From Proteus mirabilis ATCC 29906 (lineage in GTDB: Bacteria > Pseudomonadota > Gammaproteobacteria > Enterobacterales > Enterobacteriaceae), in contig NZ_GG668576.1 in NCBI RefSeq assembly GCF_000160755.1, positions 792,271-856,270 on the forward strand: a stretch of 64,000 nucleotides of DNA. The letters run 5' to 3'. Below the pieces are notes generated by a model. That model did no database searches. It worked only from the letters and a program-made list of their open reading frames with translations, and was not told the DNA's origin. The position numbers were made by a program, and so were the translations under genes. Numbering within the stretch: position 1 is the stretch's first letter; each line of letters opens with the position of its first letter. This document shows positions 21,629 to 28,838 of the stretch, in pieces.

Positions 21629-22889
21629 CTTTTTGACAGACAACACACAATAAGCAGATTGATATAACAAATTTATTCAAAATAGTTATTTATCACTATT
21701 TTTTATCATAAAAACAAATAACCTCAGTTACGCAACTCATTACTCAACGATCTCATTTTTATGTAACAAATAAGATAAAAATATTGTTAGCCATCTTTCT
21801 GTCACCATCAACTATAATTATTTACGTAACAACGCCCAATAACATGAGCAATAGTTTAGAAGTCGATTAGCCTTTTATCGACCATGTTCTTTTTGATTCT
21901 CGCTAACCTTTAGTATTTTCTTTTCCCCGTACTTTTACTTAATCTTTTTAATCATTTTTGTATCATGATATAATACGAAAAATAAGCCTCTAATTATTTC
22001 TAATAGAAATTACAATGGTGCATTTATTTCGTTATTCGATGATTTTTTTCTTCTATAAGTCAGACTCATCTTCTTGATAAAGATATAAATAATGTAATAT
22101 TGAAATAGATATTTTATACAATAAATAGATTAGTATGTTTTTTCAACCAGTATAATAAGATTACTTATTGGTAGCATTTCCCCTACAGCTTGTTTACAAA
22201 AAAGAATTTATATCCTAATGATATGTATCAACAATCAACACTTCCCCCCATTCATCAGCTTTACTGTAGCCCCCTGCTGTGTCATCTACACAACTTTTCT
22301 CCTCCCCTGACTTGCTTTAAGTGCACTTTTATCAAAAATATTTCTCAAAAAGCAGTAGGTTAACGATCGTCAAATAAAGAATAATGATAAATAATTCATC
22401 GAATATATTGAAATTGTTTGAGAATATCATCGAGTGATATGTACGACACCAAAGTTTTCAATAGAGGCATGTAAGTAAATGCATCTTGTCTTAAGCCCTT
22501 TAGTAACGATTTTGTGTGCTAGGACAATTAATAGACTCATCAAATGGGTTTTTAGTAGGAAAGCCTACCCGCCTACTCAGCTTAACATAATTTTAAAATG
22601 CGTTTTTTGATTTAAAATAAGTTTCCATTGATAAATGGTTTTTTATTATAGATAACTTTATTCTTTCATCTAAACAAAGATTGATGATACATGTTATCGA
22701 TCTTATTCAGCTATAAACATAGTTTCACAATGAATAATTACACATATGAAATAGGTTACCTTTAACCACCAGTATTAATACTTAGTTAATTTTCTATTAT
22801 TTATAATGCTAAACTGTATTAAATAGCGTTTAAAATAAGCTAAATTCCCTCGTTTTCAGTTATTGTTTTATATTCTACTTTTGTTGATA

Positions 22890-22944
22890 TTATCCCCACT
22901 ATTCTTATAAAACACATTAACAAGCTCTATTGCTGTGGGGATAA
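22890..22944. repeat. Inverted repeat beyond mgtC
   Basis: TTATCCCCAC (22890-22899) and GTGGGGATAA (22935-22944) form 10-bp arms around a 35-base spacer, about 50 bases after the mgtC stop. There is no U-tract, so a standard terminator is unlikely. TTATCCCCA differs by one base from the DnaA box TTATCCACA. Confidence 0.45.
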
Positions 22945-22990
22945 CCTCTATTTATACTCACAAAGTATTATATTTTATATCCATAAAGTA

Positions 22991-23689
22991 TTAAGCAGGA
23001 TGCTCAGAAGCAATTTTCCAATTAATTGCACTGACACTTTTTTCTAAACTTATCCTGCAAACAATGGCTTCTATCTCTTTTTGCTCAGCTGGGGTAGCCA
23101 ACACTTCAGCACAAACTTCTAATTGACTAGGCATTGGTGTATCTGCGCTACTTAATGATTGCAATCTCACATGTAAACCGTTTATGGCTTGCAAAATAAG
23201 TGTTCTTACCAAAACTTCATCGTGGGTATCACAAACAATACGAATAGAATAGCGTTGTTCAATATCTGTCGCTTGATATTGCGGTTGGGCATTTATTCGT
23301 TGAGCCGCTTCCCGTAATAGAATATTGGCACAAAGAATAAGCAATGTCGCTACGGTAGCAAGTGGATAGAGTCCAAGTCCACATAACACACCAATGCCCG
23401 CAGAGCACCAAAGTGTCGCCGCGGTATTAAGACCTCGAATATTCATTCCTTCGCGCATAATCACCCCTGCGCCTAAAAAACCAATACCAGAAACCACTTG
23501 TGCAGCAATCCGTCCTGGGCTATCGGGTGAAGTTTCAATGGAGCTTAAGATAAATACCGCAGCACCGGTCGCCACTAAAGCATTGGTGCGAAGTCCTGCC
23601 ATTCTTTGACGCCATTGTCTTTCGGCACCAATCAAAGCACCAAGACACATTGCAACAACCAAATTTAAGATATAAGGAGTCATAGCCAT
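22991..23689 (-). CDS. mgtC: MgtC family protein
   Basis: About 232 residues, the size of Salmonella MgtC (231). Four to five membrane segments lie in the first ~125 residues, with the family blocks GALIGAERQWRQRMAGLRTNALVATGAA (shown in part), GFLGAGVIMREG and GLNTAATLWCSAGIG. A soluble ACT-like domain makes up the C-terminal third. MgtC proteins support growth in low Mg2+ and inside hosts and modulate the F-ATPase in Salmonella. The frame extends to 23710, but GGAGG 8 bases before the ATG at 23689 fixes the start. No mgtB follows. An attenuator-like leader precedes it. Confidence 0.88.
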   Translation of the reverse strand: MAMTPYILNLVVAMCLGALIGAERQWRQRMAGLRTNALVATGAAVFILSSIETSPDSPGRIAAQVVSGIGFLGAGVIMREGMNIRGLNTAATLWCSAGIGVLCGLGLYPLATVATLLILCANILLREAAQRINAQPQYQATDIEQRYSIRIVCDTHDEVLVRTLILQAINGLHVRLQSLSSADTPMPSQLEVCAEVLATPAEQKEIEAIVCRISLEKSVSAINWKIASEHPA

Positions 23690-23715
23690 TTTAATTTCCT
23701 CCATAAACAATGGCT

Positions 23716-23738
23716 AAAAAAACACGCCGTTATACGGC
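23716..23738 (-). terminator. Attenuator terminator in the mgtC leader
   Basis: Read leftward: GCCGT (23738-23734), 3-base loop, ACGGC (23730-23726), then GTG and seven U residues (23722-23716), ending about 15 bases before the mgtC ribosome site. A terminator placed between a leader ORF and its gene suggests attenuation. An upstream CCGTT (23760-23756) can pair instead with AACGG (23731-23727), which would break the terminator stem. Confidence 0.65.
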
Positions 23739-23768
23739 TAATGAAGTAATACAACAACGGATCTTTGG

Positions 23769-23816
23769 CTACAGCAATCTAGGAGGAGGAAATAAGGAGA
23801 AAAAAACATAGCACAT
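23769..23816 (-). CDS. Proline-rich leader peptide of mgtC
   Basis: A 15-codon ORF, MCYVFFSLFPPPRLL, preceded by AGAGGTGA at ideal spacing from its ATG. Three consecutive proline codons (23789-23781) sit near the end and the stop lies 30 bases before the attenuator stem. In Salmonella the mgtA and mgtCBR leaders encode short proline-containing ORFs (mgtL, mgtP) whose translation controls read-through; this ORF has the same layout but a different sequence. It is probably a cis-acting regulator rather than a working protein. Confidence 0.62.
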   Translation of the reverse strand: MCYVFFSLFPPPRLL

Positions 23817-23902
23817 AAAATCACCTCTTAGTAATAAGAGCATCTCAAGGTTAGTGCGATTCTATGTAAAACGAGGTTCAAGAAGTGCACTGCCCACCGG
23901 TA

Positions 23903-23935
23903 GGTAAGCAGTTTTAGCGGAGAAAACGGCTTACC
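23903..23935 (-). promoter_or_regulatory. Long hairpin upstream of the mgtC leader ORF
   Basis: GGTAAGC (23903-23909) pairs with GCTTACC (23929-23935), and the inner arms GTTTT (23911-23915) and AAAAC (23923-23927) extend the stem past one mismatch. No U-tract follows. It may be the 5' part of the mgtC leader RNA or a transcript end; unassigned. Confidence 0.4.
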
Positions 23936-24053
23936 AATTTATTTTTTGCATTAATTTACTACTTTGCGTATCCATCTGTTTTCTCTTCGTCAAAATTTGG
24001 CTGGTAGTATAAATAGGCCATTGCACAATGTAAATGAACGCTTCCTAAACCAA

Positions 24054-24248
24054 TCATTTTTGTTGTACTGGTCGAACAAAAGTGCCTTCACCACCTTCTT
24101 TTTCATTAAAAAACCAAATACCATTCGGATATTCAGGCAGTGAAACCAAGTACATAATGCCTTCATTAAATTCTTCAATCAGTAAAATGGTTCCTTGACG
24201 ATCTTCACAGCCATCCGTTTTTACTACAACATGATCATTAACGTTCAT
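24054..24248 (-). CDS. Small conserved-looking protein, function unknown
   Basis: 64 residues, no signal or membrane segment. It starts [13 protein letters not shown] and has a compact, probably beta-rich pattern ([26 protein letters not shown]). AGGAG sits 6 bases before the ATG, so translation is well supported. It lies between csp and mgtC on the same strand. I do not recognise a named family. A frame overlapping it at 23990-24178 has no ribosome site and is not called. Confidence 0.7.
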   Translation of the reverse strand: MNVNDHVVVKTDGCEDRQGTILLIEEFNEGIMYLVSLPEYPNGIWFFNEKEGGEGTFVRPVQQK

Positions 24249-24300
24249 TTTTACTCCTGATAAAAATTCTCATTATCTTCTTTTTATTTTACCCATAAAG

Positions 24301-24331
24301 AAAAAGCCTGCCACCAGAAGGTGACAGGCTT
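24301..24331 (-). terminator. Terminator after the csp gene
   Basis: AAGCCTG-C-CACC (24304-24315) pairs with GGTG-A-CAGGCTT (24320-24331), 11 pairs with one mismatch and a 4-base loop; leftward tail TTTCTTT after the stem's own TT. It lies 25 bases after the csp stop. Confidence 0.88.
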
Positions 24332-24356
24332 GAAGAAAATTTTTAAAAGGCTTTTA

Positions 24357-24569
24357 TTACAGAGCTGTTACGTTAGCAGCTGCTGGACCTTTTGCACCGT
24401 TTTCAATTGTGAATTCTACGTTCTGACCTTCAGCCAGAGTTTTGAAACCGTTACCTTGAATGGCAGAAAAGTGAACGAATACGTCTTTGCTTCCGTCTGC
24501 TGGAGTAATAAAACCAAAGCCTTTAGACTCGTTGAACCACTTAACTTGACCTTTCATTTTGTCAGACAT
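24357..24569 (-). CDS. CspA-family RNA chaperone (CspC/CspE-like)
   Basis: A 70-residue single cold-shock domain. RNP1 (KGFGFITP) and RNP2 (VFVHFSAIQ) nucleic-acid-binding motifs are intact. The body ([20 protein letters not shown] in part, [15 protein letters not shown]) is closest to E. coli CspC/CspE, while the 70-residue length and the MSDKM start resemble CspA. Such proteins melt RNA secondary structure; CspC/E members are usually expressed at normal temperature. About 450 bases of leader and divergent promoter DNA separate it from ylaC. Confidence 0.93.
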   Translation of the reverse strand: MSDKMKGQVKWFNESKGFGFITPADGSKDVFVHFSAIQGNGFKTLAEGQNVEFTIENGAKGPAAANVTAL

Positions 24570-25024
24570 GTGACTTTCCTATATATCAATAAAACGTTGC
24601 CTTCTCGGCATCTACTGGCCTGAACTACCTATAACTTATGGGCACACATGAAGAAAACGGTCAAAAAGCGATGCTGTTTAAAACTCATTAACTTAGAATG
24701 TCAATCATAAATCAGGTCTGTATTTAGGCCTTACTCATTAACGCATGAGACAGGGTTAATAGCAATAGTTTTATGCATTGAAAGATTAAAAAAATGCAAA
24801 TTGCACATAAAAAATACAAATTCGCCTCTATTTTTGTCACTGTGTATAAAATTTATTTGATATTTTATAGCAATTATTAACAGCAAGTAGGAATAGTCTT
24901 AATAGACTAACAATAACAGTTAAGCGTCGAATTTAAAAAAACTGTTCTATCTGCTGATCCTGTCTCCATGATAATCTATTCTTAAGAAACAAATTTGCAA
25001 CATTCATCTTTTAAGGTATTTACA
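24570..25024. other. Divergent csp-ylaC control region
   Basis: 455 bases holding the divergent promoters. On the minus strand a TTGACA lies near 24700, roughly 130 bases before csp, which would fit the long leader common in csp genes; a convincing -10 is not fixed. No gene is supported. Confidence 0.5.
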
Positions 25025-25531
25025 ATGAATGTATTAAAAGACATTTTAGAGCGTGATTTAGCACGTATTAATGCCGCAGAAAAGCGTGATGGCAAACCAC
25101 ACTTTAATAGCCAATTTTTAAAAAATCATATTTGGCTTTGCGTCAGTATGGTGTTGTCATATTTATTACTGGCCGCTTTGCTTATTTACTCTCCTTACTT
25201 TGGGGTCATTTCGCTGACTCTTTTCACTTTGATGTTTATTGTGATGGCAGGAATACTGCTATTTGATATCAAACCTATTTATAAGTTTGATGATATCGGC
25301 GTTCTTGACCTTAGAGTTTGCTATAACGGCGAATGGTATACTTTTGAAAAATTATCTGATGAAGCGATTAATGAGATACGCCAGCACCCGGCTATCCCAG
25401 CGCAAATAAAAGAAGACATCAATGACATTATACGCACAAAACAAGAGATACACTTTTATGACGTGTATTTAATCGCATTCGATCCCATCACCAAACCGAT
25501 TTCGTCAGAAAAATTATCACCCCAAGTCTAA
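25025..25531 (+). CDS. ylaC: YlaC family inner-membrane protein
   Basis: 168 residues. Two membrane helices (about 35-55 and 60-80) and a soluble C-terminal domain with DIGVLDLRVCYNGEWYTFEK, the clearest match to E. coli YlaC (IDVLDFRVCYNGEWYN). The frame extends back to a TTG at 24995; the ATG at 25025 with AAGG 9 bases upstream gives the family-like start. Function not established. Confidence 0.85.
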   Translation: MNVLKDILERDLARINAAEKRDGKPHFNSQFLKNHIWLCVSMVLSYLLLAALLIYSPYFGVISLTLFTLMFIVMAGILLFDIKPIYKFDDIGVLDLRVCYNGEWYTFEKLSDEAINEIRQHPAIPAQIKEDINDIIRTKQEIHFYDVYLIAFDPITKPISSEKLSPQV

Positions 25532-25543
25532 TACTATGAGAAA

Positions 25544-25590
25544 TTCTCCGTGTTATTGCACACAACACGGAGAACCTTAACCATTTTTTA
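25544..25590 (+). terminator. Terminator after ylaC
   Basis: An 11-bp stem (TTCTCCGTGTT at 25544-25554, AACACGGAGAA at 25564-25574) with a 9-base loop; a T6 run follows 8 bases later. Confidence 0.7.
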
Positions 25591-25642
25591 GCCATATTGT
25601 CCATAAACCAATCAAACAGTTAATTAATCTATTTTTTAACGT

Positions 25643-25671
25643 TGACACCCTGATATATCATCGCTATTATG
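25643..25671 (+). promoter_or_regulatory. Promoter of tRNA-Asn copy 1
   Basis: TTGACA (25643-25648), 17-base spacer, TATTAT (25666-25671), followed by a GC-rich discriminator (GCGCC). Near-ideal sigma-70 promoter. The discriminator type fits stringent control, which is inference. Confidence 0.88.
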
Positions 25672-25696
25672 CGCCTCGTTCTCAAGAGAACACAAT

Positions 25697-25772
25697 TCCT
25701 CCATAGTTCAGTCGGTAGAACGGCGGACTGTTAATCCGTATGTCACTGGTTCGAGTCCAGTTGGAGGAGCCA
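25697..25772 (+). tRNA. tRNA-Asn (anticodon GTT), copy 1
   Basis: A 76-base tRNA with encoded CCA. Acceptor stem TCCTCCA/TGGAGGA, D arm GTTCAGTCGGTAGAAC, anticodon arm CGGACTGTTAATCCG (GTT anticodon), and T arm CTGGTTCGAGTCCAG. It matches enteric asnT-type genes except in the acceptor stem. A palindrome (GTTCTC-AA-GAGAAC) lies in the 5' leader. First of four identical copies. Confidence 0.98.
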
Positions 25773-25783
25773 AATTTAGAAGA

Positions 25784-25805
25784 GCCCGCTTTATGCGGGC
25801 TTTTT
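25784..25805 (+). terminator. Terminator after tRNA-Asn copy 1
   Basis: GCCCGC (25784-25789), 5-base loop, GCGGGC (25795-25800), then T5. Repeated almost exactly after copies 2 and 3. Confidence 0.92.
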
Positions 25806-25951
25806 GCTTTTCTAAATAAACTAGTCCCTACTAGCCTTTCATGCTCATCAGCGATATCTATATATAACTATTTATTTTTTATACTTTTTTATCAAAAAAA
25901 CAACAAAACGGTGCACTCTTGAGCAAACAAACATTTTTTTTGTTTTTTTGC

Positions 25952-25980
25952 TTTACAAGGGAAAAGAGGATAGCTATTAT
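25952..25980 (+). promoter_or_regulatory. Promoter of tRNA-Asn copy 2
   Basis: TTTACA (25952-25957), 17-base spacer, TATTAT (25975-25980). The downstream leader is almost the same as in copy 1. Confidence 0.85.
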
Positions 25981-26006
25981 TCGCCTCGTTCTCACGAGAA
26001 CACGCT

Positions 26007-26082
26007 TCCTCCATAGTTCAGTCGGTAGAACGGCGGACTGTTAATCCGTATGTCACTGGTTCGAGTCCAGTTGGAGGAGCCA
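26007..26082 (+). tRNA. tRNA-Asn (anticodon GTT), copy 2
   Basis: Identical in all 76 bases to the copy at 25697. Its leader palindrome reads GTTCTC-AC-GAGAAC. Confidence 0.98.
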
Positions 26083-26093
26083 AATTTAGAAAA

Positions 26094-26115
26094 GCCCGCT
26101 TTATGCGGGCTTTTT
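26094..26115 (+). terminator. Terminator after tRNA-Asn copy 2
   Basis: Same GCCCGC/GCGGGC stem and T5 tail as copy 1. Confidence 0.92.
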
Positions 26116-26363
26116 GCTTTTTTTAATGCCCATTATTTCTTTTCTTATTTATCACTTTTATTCATTGTCTAATTTTAAGACACTGCTGCAAAATGATCTT
26201 TAAGTGACTCTTTTCTTACTTATGATATGGCAGAATGTGGCTTTTTAGGGCGGTAAGAATATCAACACAGTATATATACTGTGCCGAAATCGGTATACTT
26301 TTAGATAAAACACATAAATCAGTTATTTTTTAACCACTTAAGCTATTATTTTATTTTTTTTAC

Positions 26364-26392
26364 TTTACAACTGCCCTCTCTCTCGCTATTAT
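26364..26392 (+). promoter_or_regulatory. Promoter of tRNA-Asn copy 3
   Basis: TTTACA (26364-26369), 17-base spacer, TATTAT (26387-26392). Confidence 0.85.
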
Positions 26393-26418
26393 TCACCTCG
26401 TTCTCAAGGGAACACAAT

Positions 26419-26494
26419 TCCTCCATAGTTCAGTCGGTAGAACGGCGGACTGTTAATCCGTATGTCACTGGTTCGAGTCCAGTTGGAGGAGCCA
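26419..26494 (+). tRNA. tRNA-Asn (anticodon GTT), copy 3
   Basis: Identical to the other copies. The leader palindrome is GTTCTC-AA-GGGAAC, in which one pair becomes a G-U wobble, so the RNA hairpin is still possible. Confidence 0.98.
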
Positions 26495-26505
26495 AATTTA
26501 GAGAA

Positions 26506-26527
26506 GCCCGCTTTATGCGGGCTTTTT
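26506..26527 (+). terminator. Terminator after tRNA-Asn copy 3
   Basis: GCCCGC (26506-26511) and GCGGGC (26517-26522) with a T5 tail, as in copies 1 and 2. Confidence 0.92.
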
Positions 26528-26694
26528 GCTTTTTAGCCGATAGCATCCCACACTTAGCATGCTGAAAAATAAATTTTTCTCTGTTTCACCCTATAAATTC
26601 CAGCATCTTTTTCATTATCTTGTTCATTATTCGCTGATAATTGATGCAACTTGCTGTTTATCTATCCATTTAAACAAATATCTACGATTGACCT

Positions 26695-26723
26695 TTGACA
26701 TCTCAATTTTACCACTATATGAT
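26695..26723 (+). promoter_or_regulatory. Promoter of tRNA-Asn copy 4
   Basis: TTGACA (26695-26700), 17-base spacer, TATGAT (26718-26723). The leader differs from the first three copies and has no palindrome. Confidence 0.85.
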
Positions 26724-26742
26724 ACACGCCACTTAATGATGT

Positions 26743-26818
26743 TCCTCCATAGTTCAGTCGGTAGAACGGCGGACTGTTAATCCGTATGTCACTGGTTCGA
26801 GTCCAGTTGGAGGAGCCA
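26743..26818 (+). tRNA. tRNA-Asn (anticodon GTT), copy 4
   Basis: The 76-base gene is identical to copies 1-3, but both flanks differ: a unique leader, and no GCCCGC-type terminator after it. It is probably the older or separately placed member of the array. Confidence 0.98.
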
Positions 26819-26923
26819 TTTCTATTAGCATTACCCTCGTAACTATTTGATTTTATTCTCTGTTTTCCCTCACACACAATAAAAAATACCATTAAAAAGG
26901 TAGCTATTTAATCGTTTTCGTAT

Positions 26924-27001
26924 TACTATTCATTTCCGGCTTGACTATCCAGTCCAATCCAATCGTTGATCTTTCGATTTTCCTAAGACACACGGAGCCG
27001 G
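26924..27001 (+). promoter_or_regulatory. pyrC leader with possible CTP-sensitive start switching
   Basis: A -10-like TACTAT (26924-26929) is followed 7 bases later by CCGG (26936-26939) as the likely start region. CCGGCT (26936-26941) can pair with AGCCGG (26996-27001), which overlaps the GGAG ribosome site of pyrC. In E. coli and Salmonella pyrC, starting at C when CTP is high makes a hairpin over the ribosome site, and starting at the later G avoids it. The -35 is weak. Confidence 0.5.
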
Positions 27002-27004
27002 TAT

Positions 27005-28057
27005 ATGACCACTGCACAACCTATCACCCTCACTATTCGCCGTCCTGATGATTGGCATGTTCACTTTCGTGATGATGACATGCTAAAAACCGTTGTTCCT
27101 TATACCAGTCGTTATTTTGGCAGAGCTATCGTAATGCCAAATCTTGTTCCCCCGATCACCACCATTGAAGCCGCCCGTCGTTATCGTGATCGCATAAAAG
27201 CAGCTATTCCTAGTGGCGATAAATTCGAACCATTAATGACCTGCTATTTAACGGATAGCACTCTGCCATCAGAAGTTGAACAAGGTTTTCTACAAGGCGT
27301 ATTTACTGCTTGTAAACTTTATCCCGCCAATGCGACGACAAATTCTAGCCATGGTGTTTCCGATATCAATAAAATCTATCCTATTCTTAGTGTGATGGAA
27401 AAAATAGGTATGCCATTGCTTATTCATGGGGAAGTTACTGCATCAGATATCGATATTTTTGATAGAGAAGCTCGTTTTATTGATAACGTGATGGCTCCCG
27501 TTCGCAAACAATTTCCTGCCTTAAAAATTGTTTTTGAACATATCACCACCAAAGAAGCGGCACAGTATGTCTTAGAGGGAAATGAATTTCTTGGTGCAAC
27601 TATTACACCACAACACTTAATGTTTAACCGTAATCATATGCTTGTCGGTGGTGTGAAACCGCACTTGTACTGTTTACCTATCCTTAAGCGTAATGTACAC
27701 CAAGAGGCATTAAGACAAGCCGTTGCATCAGGTCATTCGCGTTTCTTCTTAGGTACTGATTCCGCACCTCATTTACAACATCGCAAAGAATCATCTTGTG
27801 GATGCGCTGGCGTGTTTAACGCCCCCACCGCTTTAGCAGCTTATGCTAGCGTATTTAAAGAGCTCAATGCCCTTTCTCACTTTGAAGCCTTCTGTTCACT
27901 CAATGGCCCACGTTTTTATGGTTTACCGGTTAATGAAGGCACTATTACCTTAACGGAAAAATCCGTTACTGCACCTGCAGAAATTATGAGTGGTGATGAA
28001 GCATTAATCCCCTTCTTAGCAAATGAAGATATTCATTGGGATATTAGTGTCAATTAA
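27005..28057 (+). CDS. pyrC: Dihydroorotase PyrC
   Basis: A 350-residue zinc amidohydrolase that closes N-carbamoyl-aspartate to dihydroorotate in pyrimidine synthesis. Metal ligands are visible: HVHFRD near residue 18, the carboxylated lysine in [13 protein letters not shown] (about residue 103), IHGEV, EHITT, and the aspartate in GTDSAPH. GGAG precedes the ATG. The leader suggests pyrimidine control. Confidence 0.96.
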   Translation: MTTAQPITLTIRRPDDWHVHFRDDDMLKTVVPYTSRYFGRAIVMPNLVPPITTIEAARRYRDRIKAAIPSGDKFEPLMTCYLTDSTLPSEVEQGFLQGVFTACKLYPANATTNSSHGVSDINKIYPILSVMEKIGMPLLIHGEVTASDIDIFDREARFIDNVMAPVRKQFPALKIVFEHITTKEAAQYVLEGNEFLGATITPQHLMFNRNHMLVGGVKPHLYCLPILKRNVHQEALRQAVASGHSRFFLGTDSAPHLQHRKESSCGCAGVFNAPTALAAYASVFKELNALSHFEAFCSLNGPRFYGLPVNEGTITLTEKSVTAPAEIMSGDEALIPFLANEDIHWDISVN

Positions 28058-28085
28058 TCAATTAGTGACTTGATATCTTCTTTTT

Positions 28086-28134
28086 ATGCACCATATAACC
28101 CCTTATCTGGGATAGTTATGGTGCATATTTTTTG
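28086..28134 (+). terminator. Terminator after pyrC
   Basis: ATGCACCATA (28086-28095) pairs with TATGGTGCAT (28117-28126), with an inner CCC/GGG pairing; T6 follows after ATA. Confidence 0.82.
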
Positions 28135-28269
28135 CTATTCCTCATTGCACTTTTCCATTTTCCATCAAAATTTAGCTTTTTTATTGCGCCAAATTTCGTA
28201 TACTGGAAAGTAACCACTTAGTGGGGGCTTCTCTCTTAGTCAAAACCGGTTGTATGATTAGGAGGTATT

Positions 28270-28524
28270 ATGAGTAGAAAAAATGAAGTTATTCAAACAC
28301 ATCCTGTTGTAGGCTGGGATATTAGCACTGTAGATATCTATGATGCGATGATGCTACGTTTACATTATCTTCCTGAAAACGAACACCATCTAGACAATGC
28401 AGTGGTTGATAAAACACTTTGGCTTACTACTGATGTAGCAAAACAGTTGATTTATATTCTTCAAGCAGGTATTGATAAAATTGAATCATCTGAAGATTTT
28501 GTATCAGACAACACCAAGCATTGA
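28270..28524 (+). CDS. bssS: Biofilm regulator BssS
   Basis: An 84-residue protein matching BssS (YceP): VIQTHPVVGWDISTVD and YDAMMLRLHYL are diagnostic. In E. coli BssS affects biofilm formation and indole/AI-2 signalling. The ribosome site AGGAGG is strong. It lies downstream of pyrC as in other enterics, and carries its own terminator. Confidence 0.88.
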   Translation: MSRKNEVIQTHPVVGWDISTVDIYDAMMLRLHYLPENEHHLDNAVVDKTLWLTTDVAKQLIYILQAGIDKIESSEDFVSDNTKH

Positions 28525-28838
28525 TAAAAAGATAAGTTCGAGAAAAGCATTAAGACACCAAGCAGGAGTACTTTCGTACTCCTGTCTCGTTTTTATTGTT
28601 ATAATCACCTTTCATTTTTATTTCGTTTATCTCTATTATCTATCCCTAACATGTTAATTTTTCATACTGTTTTTTTTAATTAGTTATTATTATAAATTAA
28701 TTTATATTTAATTAAGTTATTATAATTTTCTTTTTATTCGATATATCTTTCACAAAATGATATATAACCCGAATTGACATAAAACTATGTTATCTTTATT
28801 TTAATAACTTGAAAATAGATATCACAAGGAAGTTATTA
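28525..28838. other. bssS to LuxR-regulator spacer
   Basis: 314 bases: the bssS terminator, then AT-rich DNA that must hold the promoter of the LuxR-type gene. Nothing more is supported. Confidence 0.5.
28563..28595 (+). terminator. Terminator after bssS
   Basis: CAGGAGTAC (28563-28571), TTTC loop, GTACTCCTG (28576-28584), then TCTCGTTTTTATT. Confidence 0.88.

Larger units (their letters stand above)
19671..22990. other. Long AT-rich region upstream of flhDC
   Basis: 3.3 kb between flhD and mgtC with no confident gene. It is strongly AT-rich with many A/T runs. Seen in it: the flhDC leader hairpin (19706-19728), a perfect CRP box (19971-19986), a possible 47-codon membrane ORF (21485-21628), a less AT-rich patch at about 22230-22340, and a 10-bp inverted repeat near the mgtC end (22890-22944). 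A 69-codon frame at 20092-20301 lacks a ribosome site. In P. mirabilis flhDC is known to take in many inputs (for example Lrp, RcsB and MrpJ), so a large control region is plausible. Confidence 0.7.
26083..26418. other. Spacer between tRNA-Asn copies 2 and 3
   Basis: 336 bases with the copy 2 terminator, the copy 3 promoter and unique AT-rich DNA; a short AT-rich palindrome-like patch lies near 26265-26300. No gene seen. Confidence 0.6.

Noticed and set aside
25740..25922. Frame crossing tRNA-Asn copy 1
   Set aside because: It starts inside the tRNA and crosses its terminator; chance frame.
25697..26818. Regularly spaced identical repeats as a CRISPR array
   Set aside because: The repeats are 76-base tRNA genes with promoters and terminators, and the spacers are far too long; no cas genes.
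26559..26892. Frames on both strands across tRNA-Asn copy 4
   Set aside because: They overlap a certain tRNA gene and have no translation signals.
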